From positions 1 to 64,000 of the forward strand of contig NZ_LQPG01000019.1 of the NCBI RefSeq assembly GCF_002102265.1: a stretch of DNA of 64,000 nt, in the 5' to 3' direction. Both the position numbers and the translations under genes were made by a program. Positions 10,102 to 18,571 of this stretch are shown here, piece by piece. The stretch is from Mycolicibacter longobardus (GTDB lineage: Bacteria > Actinomycetota > Actinomycetes > Mycobacteriales > Mycobacteriaceae). The stretch's first letter is position 1. Every line of letters starts with the position of its first letter. The notes below the pieces were generated by a model. It made no database searches, was not told where the DNA came from, and worked only from the letters and a program-made list of their open reading frames with translations.

Positions 10102-10878
10102 ATGTCCCGCCCCGTCGCTGTGGTCACCGGACCCACCTCAGGGTTGGGAGCCGGCTACGCGCGCCGCTACGCGGCCGACGGATATGACCTGGTCCTGGTA
10201 TCCCGCGACGTCGAACGCCTGGAGGGATTGGCGACCGAACTGCGCGGGAGCCATGGCGGCGCCGTCGAGGTGCTGCCCGCCGACCTGGCCGACGGCGACG
10301 GCCGCGCGAAAGTCGCCGACCGGCTGGGCGCCGGGGTGCGGGTACTGGTCAACAACGCCGGGTTCGGCACCTCCGGTGAGTTCTGGACCGCCGACCCGGC
10401 CCTGCTGCAGTCGCAACTGGACGTCAACGTCACCACGGTGATGCAGCTGACCCGGGCGGCGCTGCCCGCGATGATCGAGGCGGGCGCCGGCACCGTCATC
10501 AACATCGCCAGTGTCGCCGGGCTGCTGTCCGGGCGCGGCTCGACCTACTCGGCGTCCAAGGCCTGGGTGGTGTCGTTCACCGAAGGGCTGGCCGGCGGGC
10601 TGCACGGCACCGGTGTCGGCATCCACGTGGTCTGCCCGGGGTATGTGCACACCGAATTCCACGAGCGCGCCGGCATCGACATGGCGACTCTGCCGTCGTT
10701 TATGTGGATGGAGGTCGACGACGTCGTCGCGACGAGCCTGGCCGACATCGCCCGCGGCGATGTGATCAGCATCCCGGGCCTGCAGTACAAGACATTGGTA
10801 GGCGTTAGCCGGCTGATTCCGCGCGGGGTGTCCCGGAGACTGACCAACACCTTCGGGAGGGGCCGTGGGCGCACTTAA
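10102..10878 (+). CDS. Short-chain dehydrogenase/reductase
   Basis: A 258-residue classical SDR: cofactor loop TGPTSGLG (residues 9-16), NNAGFG (about 84-89), and catalytic Ser...YSASK (about 150-154). An Arg in VSRDVERLE after the second strand favours NADP(H). The ATG at 10102 lies seven bases after a TAGGCT hexamer. It sits between ttfA and pyrE, where I recall no counterpart in H37Rv, and overlaps pyrE by 14 bases, so the two are likely co-translated. Substrate unknown. Confidence 0.88.
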   Translation: MSRPVAVVTGPTSGLGAGYARRYAADGYDLVLVSRDVERLEGLATELRGSHGGAVEVLPADLADGDGRAKVADRLGAGVRVLVNNAGFGTSGEFWTADPALLQSQLDVNVTTVMQLTRAALPAMIEAGAGTVINIASVAGLLSGRGSTYSASKAWVVSFTEGLAGGLHGTGVGIHVVCPGYVHTEFHERAGIDMATLPSFMWMEVDDVVATSLADIARGDVISIPGLQYKTLVGVSRLIPRGVSRRLTNTFGRGRGRT

Positions 10879-11413
10879 CAGCGACGAGCGCGACGAACTG
10901 GCCGCGTTGGTGCGTGAGCTTTCGGTGGTGCACGGCCGCGTGACACTGTCGTCGGGAGCCGAAGCCGACTACTACGTCGACCTGCGCCGCGCCACCCTGC
11001 ACCATCGGGCCGGCGCGCTGATCGGGCGGCTGGTCCGTCAGCTCACCGACGACTGGGACTACGTCGCCGTGGGCGGTTTGACCCTGGGCGCGGACCCGGT
11101 GGCGACCGCCGTCATGTACGCCCCGGGTCGGCCGATCGACGCGTTTGTGGTGCGTAAGTCGGTGAAAGCCCATGGCATGCAACGTCTTATCGAGGGGGCC
11201 GACGTGGCGGGCCGGCCGGTTCTGGTGGTAGAGGACACCAGCACCACCGGCGGGTCGGCGCTCACCGCGGTGCGTGCGGTGCGTGAGGCCGGGGGCCAGG
11301 TCGTCGGCGTGGCCACCGTGGTGGATCGCGCCACCGGCGCAGCCGAGGCCATCGAGGCCGAGGGCGTGCCGTACCGCAGCGTGCTCGGCCTGGCCGAACT
11401 GGGCCTGGGCTGA
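10865..11413 (+). CDS. pyrE: Orotate phosphoribosyltransferase
   Basis: A 182-residue enzyme converting orotate and PRPP to orotidine 5'-phosphate in pyrimidine synthesis. The PRPP-binding signature VLVVEDTSTTGGSAL (about 118-132) and the mobile loop VRKSVKAHG (about 95-103) are present. GTG at 10865 lies inside the end of the SDR gene, downstream of a GGGAGGGG site. It is homologous to Rv0382c; the following genes match Rv0381c and Rv0380c, giving the same local order. Confidence 0.95.
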   Translation: MGALNSDERDELAALVRELSVVHGRVTLSSGAEADYYVDLRRATLHHRAGALIGRLVRQLTDDWDYVAVGGLTLGADPVATAVMYAPGRPIDAFVVRKSVKAHGMQRLIEGADVAGRPVLVVEDTSTTGGSALTAVRAVREAGGQVVGVATVVDRATGAAEAIEAEGVPYRSVLGLAELGLG

Positions 11414-11430
11414 GCCGCCGGGGCCGGGTC

Positions 11431-12324
11431 GTGCGGACTCTCATCGCGGTGGTGTCGGCGCTGGCCGTCGCTTGGGTGGCGGCCTGCTCGGGTCCGGGCG
11501 CGACCGGTCCGTACGGCGCCCAGGGTGCCCGGATCGATTCGGCACTGACCGTACTGGGCTGGGAGATGACCCTGTCCAACCTGCGCTGGGAGGTCGATCA
11601 CGTCCTGATCGACGTCAAGGCGCAGGTCGTCGATTCAGATGCCCCGCACGCCGCGGCCCGCGATTTCCGGTTCGGGGTGTACGGCACCCCCGCGCGCCCG
11701 TTCGAGGCGACCGGTCTGGGCAGCTGCAACGCCCTGGGGGAGTTGGCGCCCACGCCGCTGGCGGCCACTGAACCCGACCGGCTGAACGGGACCGTGTGCC
11801 TGGGGCCGCTCAAGGAACGCAGCGCGGTGCGCGGGGTCTACGTCTACTCGCCGGCCGACCGGATCAAGGACACCACGGTGGCCTACGGGGCGGCGTTCCC
11901 GGTGGGGCTGGCTCCGGTCAATCCGGGGGACACCGGCCTGGCGCTCACCTCACAGGGCGTGGCGGCCTACCGGGGTGATGGGCTCCCGCTTACTCCGGCT
12001 GCTCTCGGCGACCCGAAAGCCTTCACCGGCGCCGGTTATATGGTCCTGAGCTTCACCGCGGACGCGGTGGCCGGCCGATACCGCCAGGACGCACAAGCGC
12101 GCGGCGGGCCCCTGATGCTGATCGCCGGACCATCCACACCGATACCCGGTCTGGGACCGGATTGCCTCGCGTTCGGTTCGTCGGTGCTGATTCTGCCGGA
12201 GGCGTCGCTGAACTCGGTGCACGTGCCCACCTCGCTGTGCACGCACGGCGAGATCAACGCCGCGCTGCTGTACGCCACGGTGTCGGTGGTGGGCACGCAT
12301 GCCGCCGTGTGGACCACCTCGTGA
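11431..12324 (+). CDS. Putative lipoprotein, Rv0381c-like
   Basis: A 297-residue conserved mycobacterial protein of unknown function. The N-terminus is a signal peptide ending in a lipobox-like WVAAC (Cys about residue 19), so the protein is probably lipid-anchored on the outer face of the cytoplasmic membrane. The rest is rich in Gly, Ala and Pro, with two Cys pairs that could form disulfides and no enzymatic motif that I recognise. GTG at 11431 starts 18 bases after pyrE. Its stop overlaps the methyltransferase GTG start (GTGA), implying coupling. Confidence 0.75.
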   Translation: MRTLIAVVSALAVAWVAACSGPGATGPYGAQGARIDSALTVLGWEMTLSNLRWEVDHVLIDVKAQVVDSDAPHAAARDFRFGVYGTPARPFEATGLGSCNALGELAPTPLAATEPDRLNGTVCLGPLKERSAVRGVYVYSPADRIKDTTVAYGAAFPVGLAPVNPGDTGLALTSQGVAAYRGDGLPLTPAALGDPKAFTGAGYMVLSFTADAVAGRYRQDAQARGGPLMLIAGPSTPIPGLGPDCLAFGSSVLILPEASLNSVHVPTSLCTHGEINAALLYATVSVVGTHAAVWTTS

Positions 12325-13034
12325 CCGAGCCGTCCGATGCGGCCGATTCATGCGGCGGTCCCAGCTTCGCCTCTCCTCCGTCGAGCCTCGCTGAACCGCC
12401 GGGCCCCACCGAGTGGTTCCCGCCGGCCAACGGGGTAGGGCCGTGGGAGGGCCCGCTGCCGGCCGACCCCCGCTACGACCCGGAACTGCTGCGCGAAGGC
12501 GACAGCCGCAACGTCGTCGACGCCTACCGCTACTGGACCCGTGAGGCGATCATCGCCGACATCGACCGGCGGCGGCACCGGCTGCACATCGCTATCGAGA
12601 ACTTCGGGCACGACGCCAACATCGGCTCGGTGGTGCGCACCGCCAACGCGTTCGCCGTGCACACCGTGCACATCGTCGGGCGTCGGCGCTGGAACCGGCG
12701 CGGCGCCATGGTCACCGACCGCTACCAGCGGCTGCAACACCACGAAACCACCGCTGAGTTACTGGATTTCGCCGCGCAGCAGGGCCTGACCGTGGTCGCG
12801 GTGGACAACGTCGCCGGGGCGGCGCGCCTGGAGCAGACCGCGCTGCCCGCCGACTGTCTGCTGGTGTTCGGCCGGGAGGGCCCGGGCATCAGCGACGAGG
12901 CCCGCGCCGGAGCGGATCTGACGGTGTCCATCGCTCAGTTCGGCTCCACCCGCAGCATCAACGTCGGGGTGGCCGCCGGGATCGTGATGCACGCCTGGAT
13001 CACCCGGCACGGCCACCTCGACCAGGCCTGGTGA
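12321..13034 (+). CDS. SpoU/TrmH-family RNA 2'-O-methyltransferase (Rv0380c-like)
   Basis: A 237-residue SPOUT enzyme that methylates ribose 2'-OH of tRNA or rRNA using SAM. Motifs: NFGHDANIGSVVRTA (about 93-107; motif 1), VFGREGPGISDE (motif 2), and STRSINVGVAAGI (motif 3), which together form the trefoil knot. The first 35 residues are Pro/Ser-rich and are partly encoded by an inserted 49-bp repeat (12353-12401). GTG at 12321 overlaps the stop of the preceding gene by four bases. The RNA target is not known. Confidence 0.88.
   Translation: MTEPSDAADSCGGPSFASPPSSLAEPPGPTEWFPPANGVGPWEGPLPADPRYDPELLREGDSRNVVDAYRYWTREAIIADIDRRRHRLHIAIENFGHDANIGSVVRTANAFAVHTVHIVGRRRWNRRGAMVTDRYQRLQHHETTAELLDFAAQQGLTVVAVDNVAGAARLEQTALPADCLLVFGREGPGISDEARAGADLTVSIAQFGSTRSINVGVAAGIVMHAWITRHGHLDQAW
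12353..12401. repeat. 49-bp palindrome-ended mini-repeat, copy A (inside a coding region)
   Basis: It begins CGGCGGT and ends ACCGCCG, which are inverse complements, and matches copy B at 17115-17161 with a few substitutions and two small gaps; both share CTCCTCCGTCGAGCCT. This copy lies in frame within the 5' part of the methyltransferase gene and encodes a Pro/Ser-rich stretch. Confidence 0.65.
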
Positions 13035-13213
13035 ACCCGCTCGGCACTGCGGACCACGCCTCATCCAGGGCTTTTCCAGGGGTTGGCGAGCCAAATGCAA
13101 GGGTTTTCCCTGTTTCGGCCACACGAGGCTGGCCAATAGCGTTTTCCCAGTAAGCGCTCAGCATCAACTTACAGTTGTAATGGGCGATGGCACTGTTTTT
13201 GGGGAGGTTTGAA
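13035..13213. other. Intergenic region upstream of the exported protein at 13214
   Basis: About 180 bases without a gene. It contains a small inverted repeat CAACT-TAC-AGTTG (13165-13177) and a GGGGAGG ribosome site (13201-13207) that fixes the next start. No terminator or clear promoter hexamer was seen. Confidence 0.4.
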
Positions 13214-13987
13214 ATGGTCTCAAGTATTCGCCCACTGGCGACTATGGGTGTCGCCCTGACCAGCGCGAGCATGATCGCGGCCGGCCCGGCTGTCGTGGCG
13301 GGCCCGCCGGTGCTGACGCACACCGTCACGTCCGTAGAACTGCTGGCCAGCCCGGACGAGATCTCGGATTCACTGGTCGACCTGCTTCCGCTCTTCGGGT
13401 GGCTGGGCGACATCGACTTGGAACAATTCGACGGACTCGCGCCCTACGTTGCCTTCGTCGCCGACTTGTTGCGGTCCACCATCGAGACCCTGGCCGACTT
13501 CGGAACCACGGTCGATTCGTGGCTGGAGCCCATGGGGATCTCGGGGCTCGGCGATTGGATCGGCGGTCAAGTCGCGCTCTTGAGTCCAATGCTGGACACC
13601 GGCTGGGACGCGGTGGCTTGGCTGACGACGGGGTTCCCGGAGGTTATCGGCAACGTCTTCACCCCCATGGCGGAGTTCGACCTCGACGGGCTGTACACCA
13701 TGTTCGGCCTTCCCGAAGAGACCTTCGACCCGCTCAATGAGCTGGCGAGCGTCGGGTCGAGCATTCTCGGCGGTCTGACCAGCGGACTGATGATGGGGAC
13801 GGTAGCGCCGGTCGGAATCGTGGCGCAGATTCTTGCGGGCAATCTGGACCTGGCCGACCTGCAGTCCCTGCCACTGTGGGAGAACATCGAGGAGCTGCAA
13901 ATCCAAGTGCAGCAAACCTTCGATTCGCTGAGCGACCAGCTGTTGAACCTGCTGATGTCGCTGTCGGACATGGTGCCGAGCGTCTAG
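13214..13987 (+). CDS. Exported protein of unknown function (GjpA-like N-terminus)
   Basis: A 257-residue protein whose N-terminus (RPLATMGVALTSASMIAAGP) resembles that of mycobacterial proteins annotated as outer-membrane porin GjpA: Arg-Pro, then a weakly hydrophobic segment, and a VELLA stretch near residue 42. The remainder is acidic and amphipathic, with repeated Leu/Asp/Trp patterns and no Cys. ATG at 13214 was chosen over 13187 because of the GGGGAGG box seven bases ahead. It is followed by a stem-loop. Surface or outer-membrane location is inference. Confidence 0.6.
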   Translation: MVSSIRPLATMGVALTSASMIAAGPAVVAGPPVLTHTVTSVELLASPDEISDSLVDLLPLFGWLGDIDLEQFDGLAPYVAFVADLLRSTIETLADFGTTVDSWLEPMGISGLGDWIGGQVALLSPMLDTGWDAVAWLTTGFPEVIGNVFTPMAEFDLDGLYTMFGLPEETFDPLNELASVGSSILGGLTSGLMMGTVAPVGIVAQILAGNLDLADLQSLPLWENIEELQIQVQQTFDSLSDQLLNLLMSLSDMVPSV

Positions 13988-14009
13988 GCGGTTCACCCGG
14001 GGGGCGACA

Positions 14010-14050
14010 GGCATCCTTCCCGTGGCGACACCCGCCGCGGGAAGGATGTC
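14010..14050 (+). terminator. Stem-loop after the exported protein gene
   Basis: CATCCTTCCCG (14012-14022) pairs exactly with CGGGAAGGATG (14038-14048) around a 15-base loop, 23 bases after the stop codon. No T-tract follows, as is common for mycobacterial terminators. Confidence 0.55.
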
Positions 14051-14088
14051 CGCCTGCCGACTCGCCCGATAGGGCAGGATCAACGGCT

Positions 14089-15207
14089 ATGGATCTGCTC
14101 TGGGCGAACCGGGCCGAAAGCGCCGAGGCCGCCGTCACCGCGAGACACCTCAAAGCCCTCTGGCGCATCCCGGGCACCCAGCTGGGGGTGGTGGCCTGGC
14201 CCCCGATCCGGCGCGCCCCGCACTGGCACTACTGGTGGCAGGCGCACCTGCTGGACTGTTTGGTCGACGCGCAACTCCGTGACCCGCAACCGGAACGGGT
14301 GACCCGGATCAAGCGGCAGATCCGTACGCACCGGCTGCGGAACGTGGGCCGCTGGACCAACGCCTACTACGACGACATGGCGTGGTTGGCGCTGGCCATC
14401 CAGCGGGCCTGCCGGGTCACCGGCGTCGACCGGCATCGCGCGTTGGGCACCCTGACTCGCGAGCTGACCGACTCGTGGATGCCCGAAGCCGGCGGCGGCA
14501 TCCCATGGCGCAAGGACGAACAGTTCACCAACCCGTTCTTCAACGCCCCCGCAAACGGGCCGGCCGGGATCTTCCTGGCCCGCGAGCCGGACTGGCTTGG
14601 GCGCGCCCAGGAGATGGGCGACTGGATCGACGACACCCTGATCGACCCGGAGACCCACCTGGTGTTCGACGGCATCAGAGCTGGCTCGCTGGTGCGCGCC
14701 GAGTACACCTACTGCCAGGGCGTGGTGCTGGGGCTGGAGACCGAGTTGGCGGCGCGCACCGGAGCCGAGCGGCACGCCGCCCGCGTCCACCGGCTGGTCG
14801 CCGCGGTGAAAAAGCAGATGGCCCCCGGCGGGGTGATCAAGGGCGCCGGCGGCGGCGACGGCGGGCTGTTCGCCGGCATCACCGCGCGCTATCTGGCGCT
14901 GGTCGCCACCGATCTGCCGGGTGACTCCGCCGCCGACGCCGAGGCGCGTGACACCGCGGGCAAGCTGGTGTTGTCGTCGGCGAAATCGGCGTGGGACTAC
15001 CGGCAATCGGTCAACGGGCTGCCGCTGTTCGGGGCGTTCTGGGACCAGGCCGCCGAGGTGCCCCGGGCCGACGGCGAAGTGGCCACCTCTATCGGCGGTG
15101 CGGTGCGCGAGTCCGAGGTGCCCGAGCGCGACCTGTCGGTGCAGCTGGGCGGATGGATGCTGATGGAGGCCGCACACACCGTCGCGGCCGCCCAACCGGC
15201 TAGCTGA
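14089..15207 (+). CDS. Glycoside hydrolase family 76-like protein (Rv0365c-like)
   Basis: A 372-residue (alpha/alpha)6-barrel protein. GH76 enzymes cleave alpha-1,6-mannans by a retaining mechanism with two adjacent Asp residues; here these are D95-D96 in NAYYDDMAWLALA. The AEYTYCQGVVLGL segment (about 204-216) and SAWDYRQSV are further conserved parts. There is no signal peptide, so action on cytoplasmic or recycled mannose glycans, or a non-catalytic role, is possible. It is homologous to Rv0365c and abuts the convergent DedA gene by one base. Confidence 0.8.
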   Translation: MDLLWANRAESAEAAVTARHLKALWRIPGTQLGVVAWPPIRRAPHWHYWWQAHLLDCLVDAQLRDPQPERVTRIKRQIRTHRLRNVGRWTNAYYDDMAWLALAIQRACRVTGVDRHRALGTLTRELTDSWMPEAGGGIPWRKDEQFTNPFFNAPANGPAGIFLAREPDWLGRAQEMGDWIDDTLIDPETHLVFDGIRAGSLVRAEYTYCQGVVLGLETELAARTGAERHAARVHRLVAAVKKQMAPGGVIKGAGGGDGGLFAGITARYLALVATDLPGDSAADAEARDTAGKLVLSSAKSAWDYRQSVNGLPLFGAFWDQAAEVPRADGEVATSIGGAVRESEVPERDLSVQLGGWMLMEAAHTVAAAQPAS

Positions 15208-15208
15208 C

Positions 15209-15910
15209 CTACTCGGGATTCTGCGCGCTGAGGGCCGACTCGTCGGCCGGTGTCTGCGCCGCGCGGTTCCGGCGGCGCGCCAGGTACGCCTTGGCCGCCG
15301 AGAAGATCGCCGGCAGCAGCGAGACGAACAGAATCCCGATGATGATCAATTCCAGGTGCTCGGTGATGCCGGGCACCTTGGTGCCCAGCCAGTATCCCGT
15401 CAGGGTCATCCCGGCTCCCCACAGGATGCCGCCGACGATGTCGAAGGCCAGGTAGACCGGGTATCGCATGTAGGAGACGCCCGCGATAGCCGGGACGAAG
15501 GTCCGTGCGAACGGCACGAAGCGGGCCAGGATGATCGCGGCCGGCCCGTACTTCTCGAAGAAGGCGTGCGAATCCGTCACATAGTGCTTCTTGAAGAAGC
15601 GGGAATCCTCTTTCTTGAACAGCGCCGGCCCGAGACGGCGGCCGATGAAATAGCCGGTCTGATCGCCCAATATCGCCACGATCGCCACGGCAGGCGCCAG
15701 CACCCAGATGTCGGGATTGCCGGCGGCGGCCAGCAGGCCACCGGTGACCAAAAGCGATTCACCGGGTAACAGCGGAAACAGCAAGCCGGTTTCGACGAAG
15801 ACGATCACCAGGATGGCCGGCAGTACCGCGTGCTCGAATAGGCCGCCCTGCCCGATCCAGTACATCGGGTCCAAGATGTGGGGCATCGCCGCCGCCACCG
15901 TCATGCTCAT
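15209..15910 (-). CDS. DedA-family membrane protein (Rv0364-like)
   Basis: A 233-residue protein of the DedA/SNARE-associated superfamily, whose members act as lipid scramblase or undecaprenyl-phosphate recycling transporters. It has about five membrane segments and the family motifs E-x(n)-PGE (FVETGLLFPLLPGES, 40-54), GDQTGYFIGRR (about 82-92), FxRFxPxxRTxxxxxAG (LARFVPFARTFVPAIAG, about 128-144) and a glycine-rich IVGGILWG. ATG at 15910 fits a leaderless promoter. It is divergent from fba. Confidence 0.9.
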   Translation of the reverse strand: MSMTVAAAMPHILDPMYWIGQGGLFEHAVLPAILVIVFVETGLLFPLLPGESLLVTGGLLAAAGNPDIWVLAPAVAIVAILGDQTGYFIGRRLGPALFKKEDSRFFKKHYVTDSHAFFEKYGPAAIILARFVPFARTFVPAIAGVSYMRYPVYLAFDIVGGILWGAGMTLTGYWLGTKVPGITEHLELIIIGILFVSLLPAIFSAAKAYLARRRNRAAQTPADESALSAQNPE

Positions 15911-15918
15911 GAGGCCCC

Positions 15919-15924
15919 AACATA
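15919..15924 (-). promoter_or_regulatory. Candidate -10 element (TATGTT) of the DedA gene
   Basis: On the minus strand TATGTT ends eight bases before the ATG at 15910, without a ribosome site, consistent with leaderless transcription from the 85-bp region shared with fba. Confidence 0.45.
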
Positions 15925-15995
15925 CCGGTGTCGTGGGGAATTAACCGTTGGGGATACTGGGGAGGCACAGTCTGCCCCCAGGAGGAGAGAGTTCC

Positions 15996-17027
15996 ATGCC
16001 CATCGCCACCCCCGAGGTCTACGCCGAGATGCTGGGCCGCGCCAAGGAGAACTCGTACGCGTTCCCGGCGATCAACTGCACGTCGTCGGAGACCATCAAC
16101 GCGGCAATCAAAGGCTTCGCCGACGCCGGGAGCGACGGCATCATCCAGTTCTCCACCGGGGGGGCGGAATTCGGATCCGGGCTGGGTGTCAAGGACATGG
16201 TGACCGGCGCGGTGGCACTGGCCGAGTTCGCCCACGTGATCGCCGCCAAGTACCCGATCAACGTGGCCCTGCACACCGACCACTGCCCCAAGGACAAGCT
16301 GGACGGCTTCGTGCGTCCGCTGCTGGCGATCTCCAGTGAGAGGGTGCGAGTGGGCCAGAATCCGCTGTTCCAGTCGCACATGTGGGACGGCTCGGCCGTG
16401 CCGATCGACGAGAACCTGACCATCGCCCAGGAACTGCTGGCCCAGGCGGTGGCCGCCAAGATCATCCTCGAGGTGGAGATCGGCGTGGTCGGCGGTGAAG
16501 AGGACGGCGTGGAGGCCGAGATCAACGAGAAGCTCTACACCTCACCGGAGGACTTCGAGAAGACCGTCGCCGCCCTGGGCGCCGGCGAGCAGGGCCAGTA
16601 CCTGCTGGCCGCCACCTTCGGCAACGTGCACGGCGTCTACAAGCCCGGCAACGTCAAGCTGCGCCCCGACATCCTGGCCGAGGGCCAGAAGGTGGCGTCG
16701 GCCAAGTTGGGCCTGGCCGACGGCTCCAAGCCGTTCGACTTCGTCTTCCACGGCGGCTCGGGTTCGTTGAAGTCTGAGATCGAGGAGGCGCTGCGCTACG
16801 GGGTGGTGAAGATGAACGTCGACACCGACACCCAGTACGCGTTCACCCGCCCGGTCGCCGCGCACATGTTCACCAACTACGACGGGGTGCTGAAGGTCGA
16901 CGGCGAGGTCGGCAACAAGAAGACCTACGACCCGCGCAGCTACCTCAAGAAGGCCGAGGCCGCCATGACCGAACGGGTCGTCGAGGCCTGCAACGACCTG
17001 CACAGCGCCGGCAAGAGCCTGAGTTGA
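15996..17027 (+). CDS. fba: Class II fructose-bisphosphate aldolase
   Basis: A 343-residue zinc aldolase cleaving fructose 1,6-bisphosphate to DHAP and glyceraldehyde 3-phosphate in glycolysis and running the reverse in gluconeogenesis. Zinc ligands are in LHTDHCPKD (about 93-101), the EVEIGVVGGEEDG signature (about 164-176), and FGNVHG and VFHGGSGS segments. ATG at 15996 follows an AGGAGGAGAGAG ribosome site and gives the MPIATPEVYAEML start of Rv0363c. A palindromic repeat stands between it and the convergent Rv0361-like gene. Confidence 0.97.
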   Translation: MPIATPEVYAEMLGRAKENSYAFPAINCTSSETINAAIKGFADAGSDGIIQFSTGGAEFGSGLGVKDMVTGAVALAEFAHVIAAKYPINVALHTDHCPKDKLDGFVRPLLAISSERVRVGQNPLFQSHMWDGSAVPIDENLTIAQELLAQAVAAKIILEVEIGVVGGEEDGVEAEINEKLYTSPEDFEKTVAALGAGEQGQYLLAATFGNVHGVYKPGNVKLRPDILAEGQKVASAKLGLADGSKPFDFVFHGGSGSLKSEIEEALRYGVVKMNVDTDTQYAFTRPVAAHMFTNYDGVLKVDGEVGNKKTYDPRSYLKKAEAAMTERVVEACNDLHSAGKSLS

Positions 17028-17030
17028 ACT

Positions 17031-17093
17031 CGTTGACTCTGCGTCCACGGCGGAAAAGTGCGAGAAGACTCCACCGTGGACGCAGAGTCAACG
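17031..17093. repeat. Dispersed palindromic repeat at convergent junction, complete copy
   Basis: Arms CGTTGACTCTGCGTCCACGG (17031-17050) and its exact complement (17074-17093) are separated by 23 bases. It starts four bases after the fba stop, between convergent genes, and is the best-preserved copy of a family also seen at 71-102 and 37130-37192. It could act as a bidirectional terminator. Confidence 0.8.
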
Positions 17094-17114
17094 TGCTAAC
17101 CGGCGTGCCTGATT

Positions 17115-17161
17115 CGGCGGCCCAGCTGCGCCCCTCCTCCGTCGAGCCTTGCTAGCCGCCG
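17115..17161. repeat. 47-bp palindrome-ended mini-repeat, copy B
   Basis: It begins CGGCGGC and ends GCCGCCG and matches copy A at 12353-12401. Its right end contains the stop codon (17152-17154) and last codons of the minus-strand Rv0361-like gene. Confidence 0.65.
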
Positions 17162-18027
17162 TGCGACTGGCAGATCTTCCACTGGTCGTCGCGGAACTGC
17201 AGGTCGAAGCTGCGGGTTGAGCGCACCCGCGGCTCGTAGGCCATGAACGCGGTGACGTTGGCTTCGGCGTGACCGTCGTTGACGACGACTTCGTCGATGC
17301 TGGCGACCACCGGATACTGCTTGGCCGCCGAGATCCGGCGGTAGGTGTCGTCCCAGGCCTTCTGGTCGTAGTTGACGTAGCGGTCGCGGAAGTCGCCGCA
17401 GGTGAGACTGCGCAACGCGGCCAGGTCACCGTTCTGCATGGCGATGTCGAAGTTCTGGATGGTGGCGCGGACGTGCTCTTCCTGCGAGGCGGCCTCCCTG
17501 CTGTCGCGGGTCAGCCACAGGGTGCCCAGCACCGCGACGACCGCGAGCAGCAGGACGATCAGGATCACCGCCATCACCCAGCCCCAGCTACGTGACACGG
17601 TGGACGGCAGCCTCCCGCCCGCCCGAGCCGGGATCTGTTGCGGTATCGCCTTTCCCGCGTCATCGCCCTGCTGCGCGATCACCTCGGTCTCCGCGTCACC
17701 CACCGACGGGATGACCTCGGTCTGCCCGGCGTCGAACCCGGGTGCGGTGAACCGGCGCTCCGGCGATCCGTCGACACCGGGTTCCTGGGGCGCGGCCTCG
17801 GTGGTGATCACCTCGGTGACGGCCTCGGTGTCGGCCGGGGCTTCTGCGGGAGTCTCCGGCATGACGGTGGTCTCGTCTTCCGCGGAGGCGGCGGCGTGGA
17901 CCTCGGTGACCTGTTCGTCGCCGTCGGGCTGCTGCTCGATCGGGGTGGCATCACCGGTCTGGGGACCGTGATCGGATGCGGGCGGGGCGGGGACGTCGTC
18001 GCGGTCGGGGCCGGATGGGTTCGGCAT
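17152..18027 (-). CDS. Single-pass membrane protein, Rv0361-like
   Basis: A 291-residue protein with a long acidic, Thr/Glu/Pro-rich and probably disordered N-terminal cytoplasmic half (1-140), one membrane helix (about 149-171) and an extracytoplasmic C-terminal domain (175-291) with an NTF2/DUF4878-like pattern and two Cys. It is homologous to Rv0361, of unknown function. The last codons come from a mini-repeat. In H37Rv mgtE (Rv0362) lies between this gene and fba; it is absent here. Confidence 0.75.
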   Translation of the reverse strand: MPNPSGPDRDDVPAPPASDHGPQTGDATPIEQQPDGDEQVTEVHAAASAEDETTVMPETPAEAPADTEAVTEVITTEAAPQEPGVDGSPERRFTAPGFDAGQTEVIPSVGDAETEVIAQQGDDAGKAIPQQIPARAGGRLPSTVSRSWGWVMAVILIVLLLAVVAVLGTLWLTRDSREAASQEEHVRATIQNFDIAMQNGDLAALRSLTCGDFRDRYVNYDQKAWDDTYRRISAAKQYPVVASIDEVVVNDGHAEANVTAFMAYEPRVRSTRSFDLQFRDDQWKICQSHGG

Positions 18028-18126
18028 GGGCTACTGCTGTCCTCCCGCTAGCGAATCTGCTGGGCGCCAGCTTACTGAGCGCGGTGGCGGATTGCCGGAG
18101 TGGCTGGCTATGGACGGCACGGCAGA

Positions 18127-18552
18127 ATGAACGATGTGACGCACACCGGTGATCTTCTCCGCCCCGATCCGATCTTGCTACCCGGCGACCCCGACGCCGA
18201 GGCCGGCCTGCGGGCCAACCAGAACCCCACGATTGTCGCGGCCGCGCATCCGGCTGCCTCGGTGGCGTGGGCGGTGCTGGCTGAAGCGGCATTGGCCGAG
18301 GACAAAGTGGTCACCGCCTATGCCTACGCGCGCACCGGTTACCACCGCGGCCTGGACCAGCTGCGCCGTAACGGGTGGAAGGGCTACGGTCCGGTGCCGT
18401 ACGCGCATGAGCCCAACCGGGGCTTCTTGCGGTGTGTGGCCGTGCTGGCGCGAGCCGCCGACATCATCGGGGAGACTGACGAACAGGCGCGCTGCCTGGC
18501 TCTGCTCGACGACTGCGATCCCGGCGCCCGCTCTGCGCTGGGGCTGAGCTGA
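18127..18552 (+). CDS. DUF3151-family protein (Rv0360c-like)
   Basis: A 141-residue actinobacterial protein with TPR-like helical character: ASVAWAVLAEAALAEDKVVTAYAYARTGYHRGLDQLRRNGWKG is split between two helices, and the family segment FLRCVAVLARAADIIGE follows. Function is unknown. The start was set at ATG 18127 (MNDVTHTGDLL). It lies between the divergent Rv0361-like gene and the convergent CDF transporter gene. Confidence 0.8.
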   Translation: MNDVTHTGDLLRPDPILLPGDPDAEAGLRANQNPTIVAAAHPAASVAWAVLAEAALAEDKVVTAYAYARTGYHRGLDQLRRNGWKGYGPVPYAHEPNRGFLRCVAVLARAADIIGETDEQARCLALLDDCDPGARSALGLS

Positions 18553-18571
18553 CTCACGGCGTGCTGGGGCA

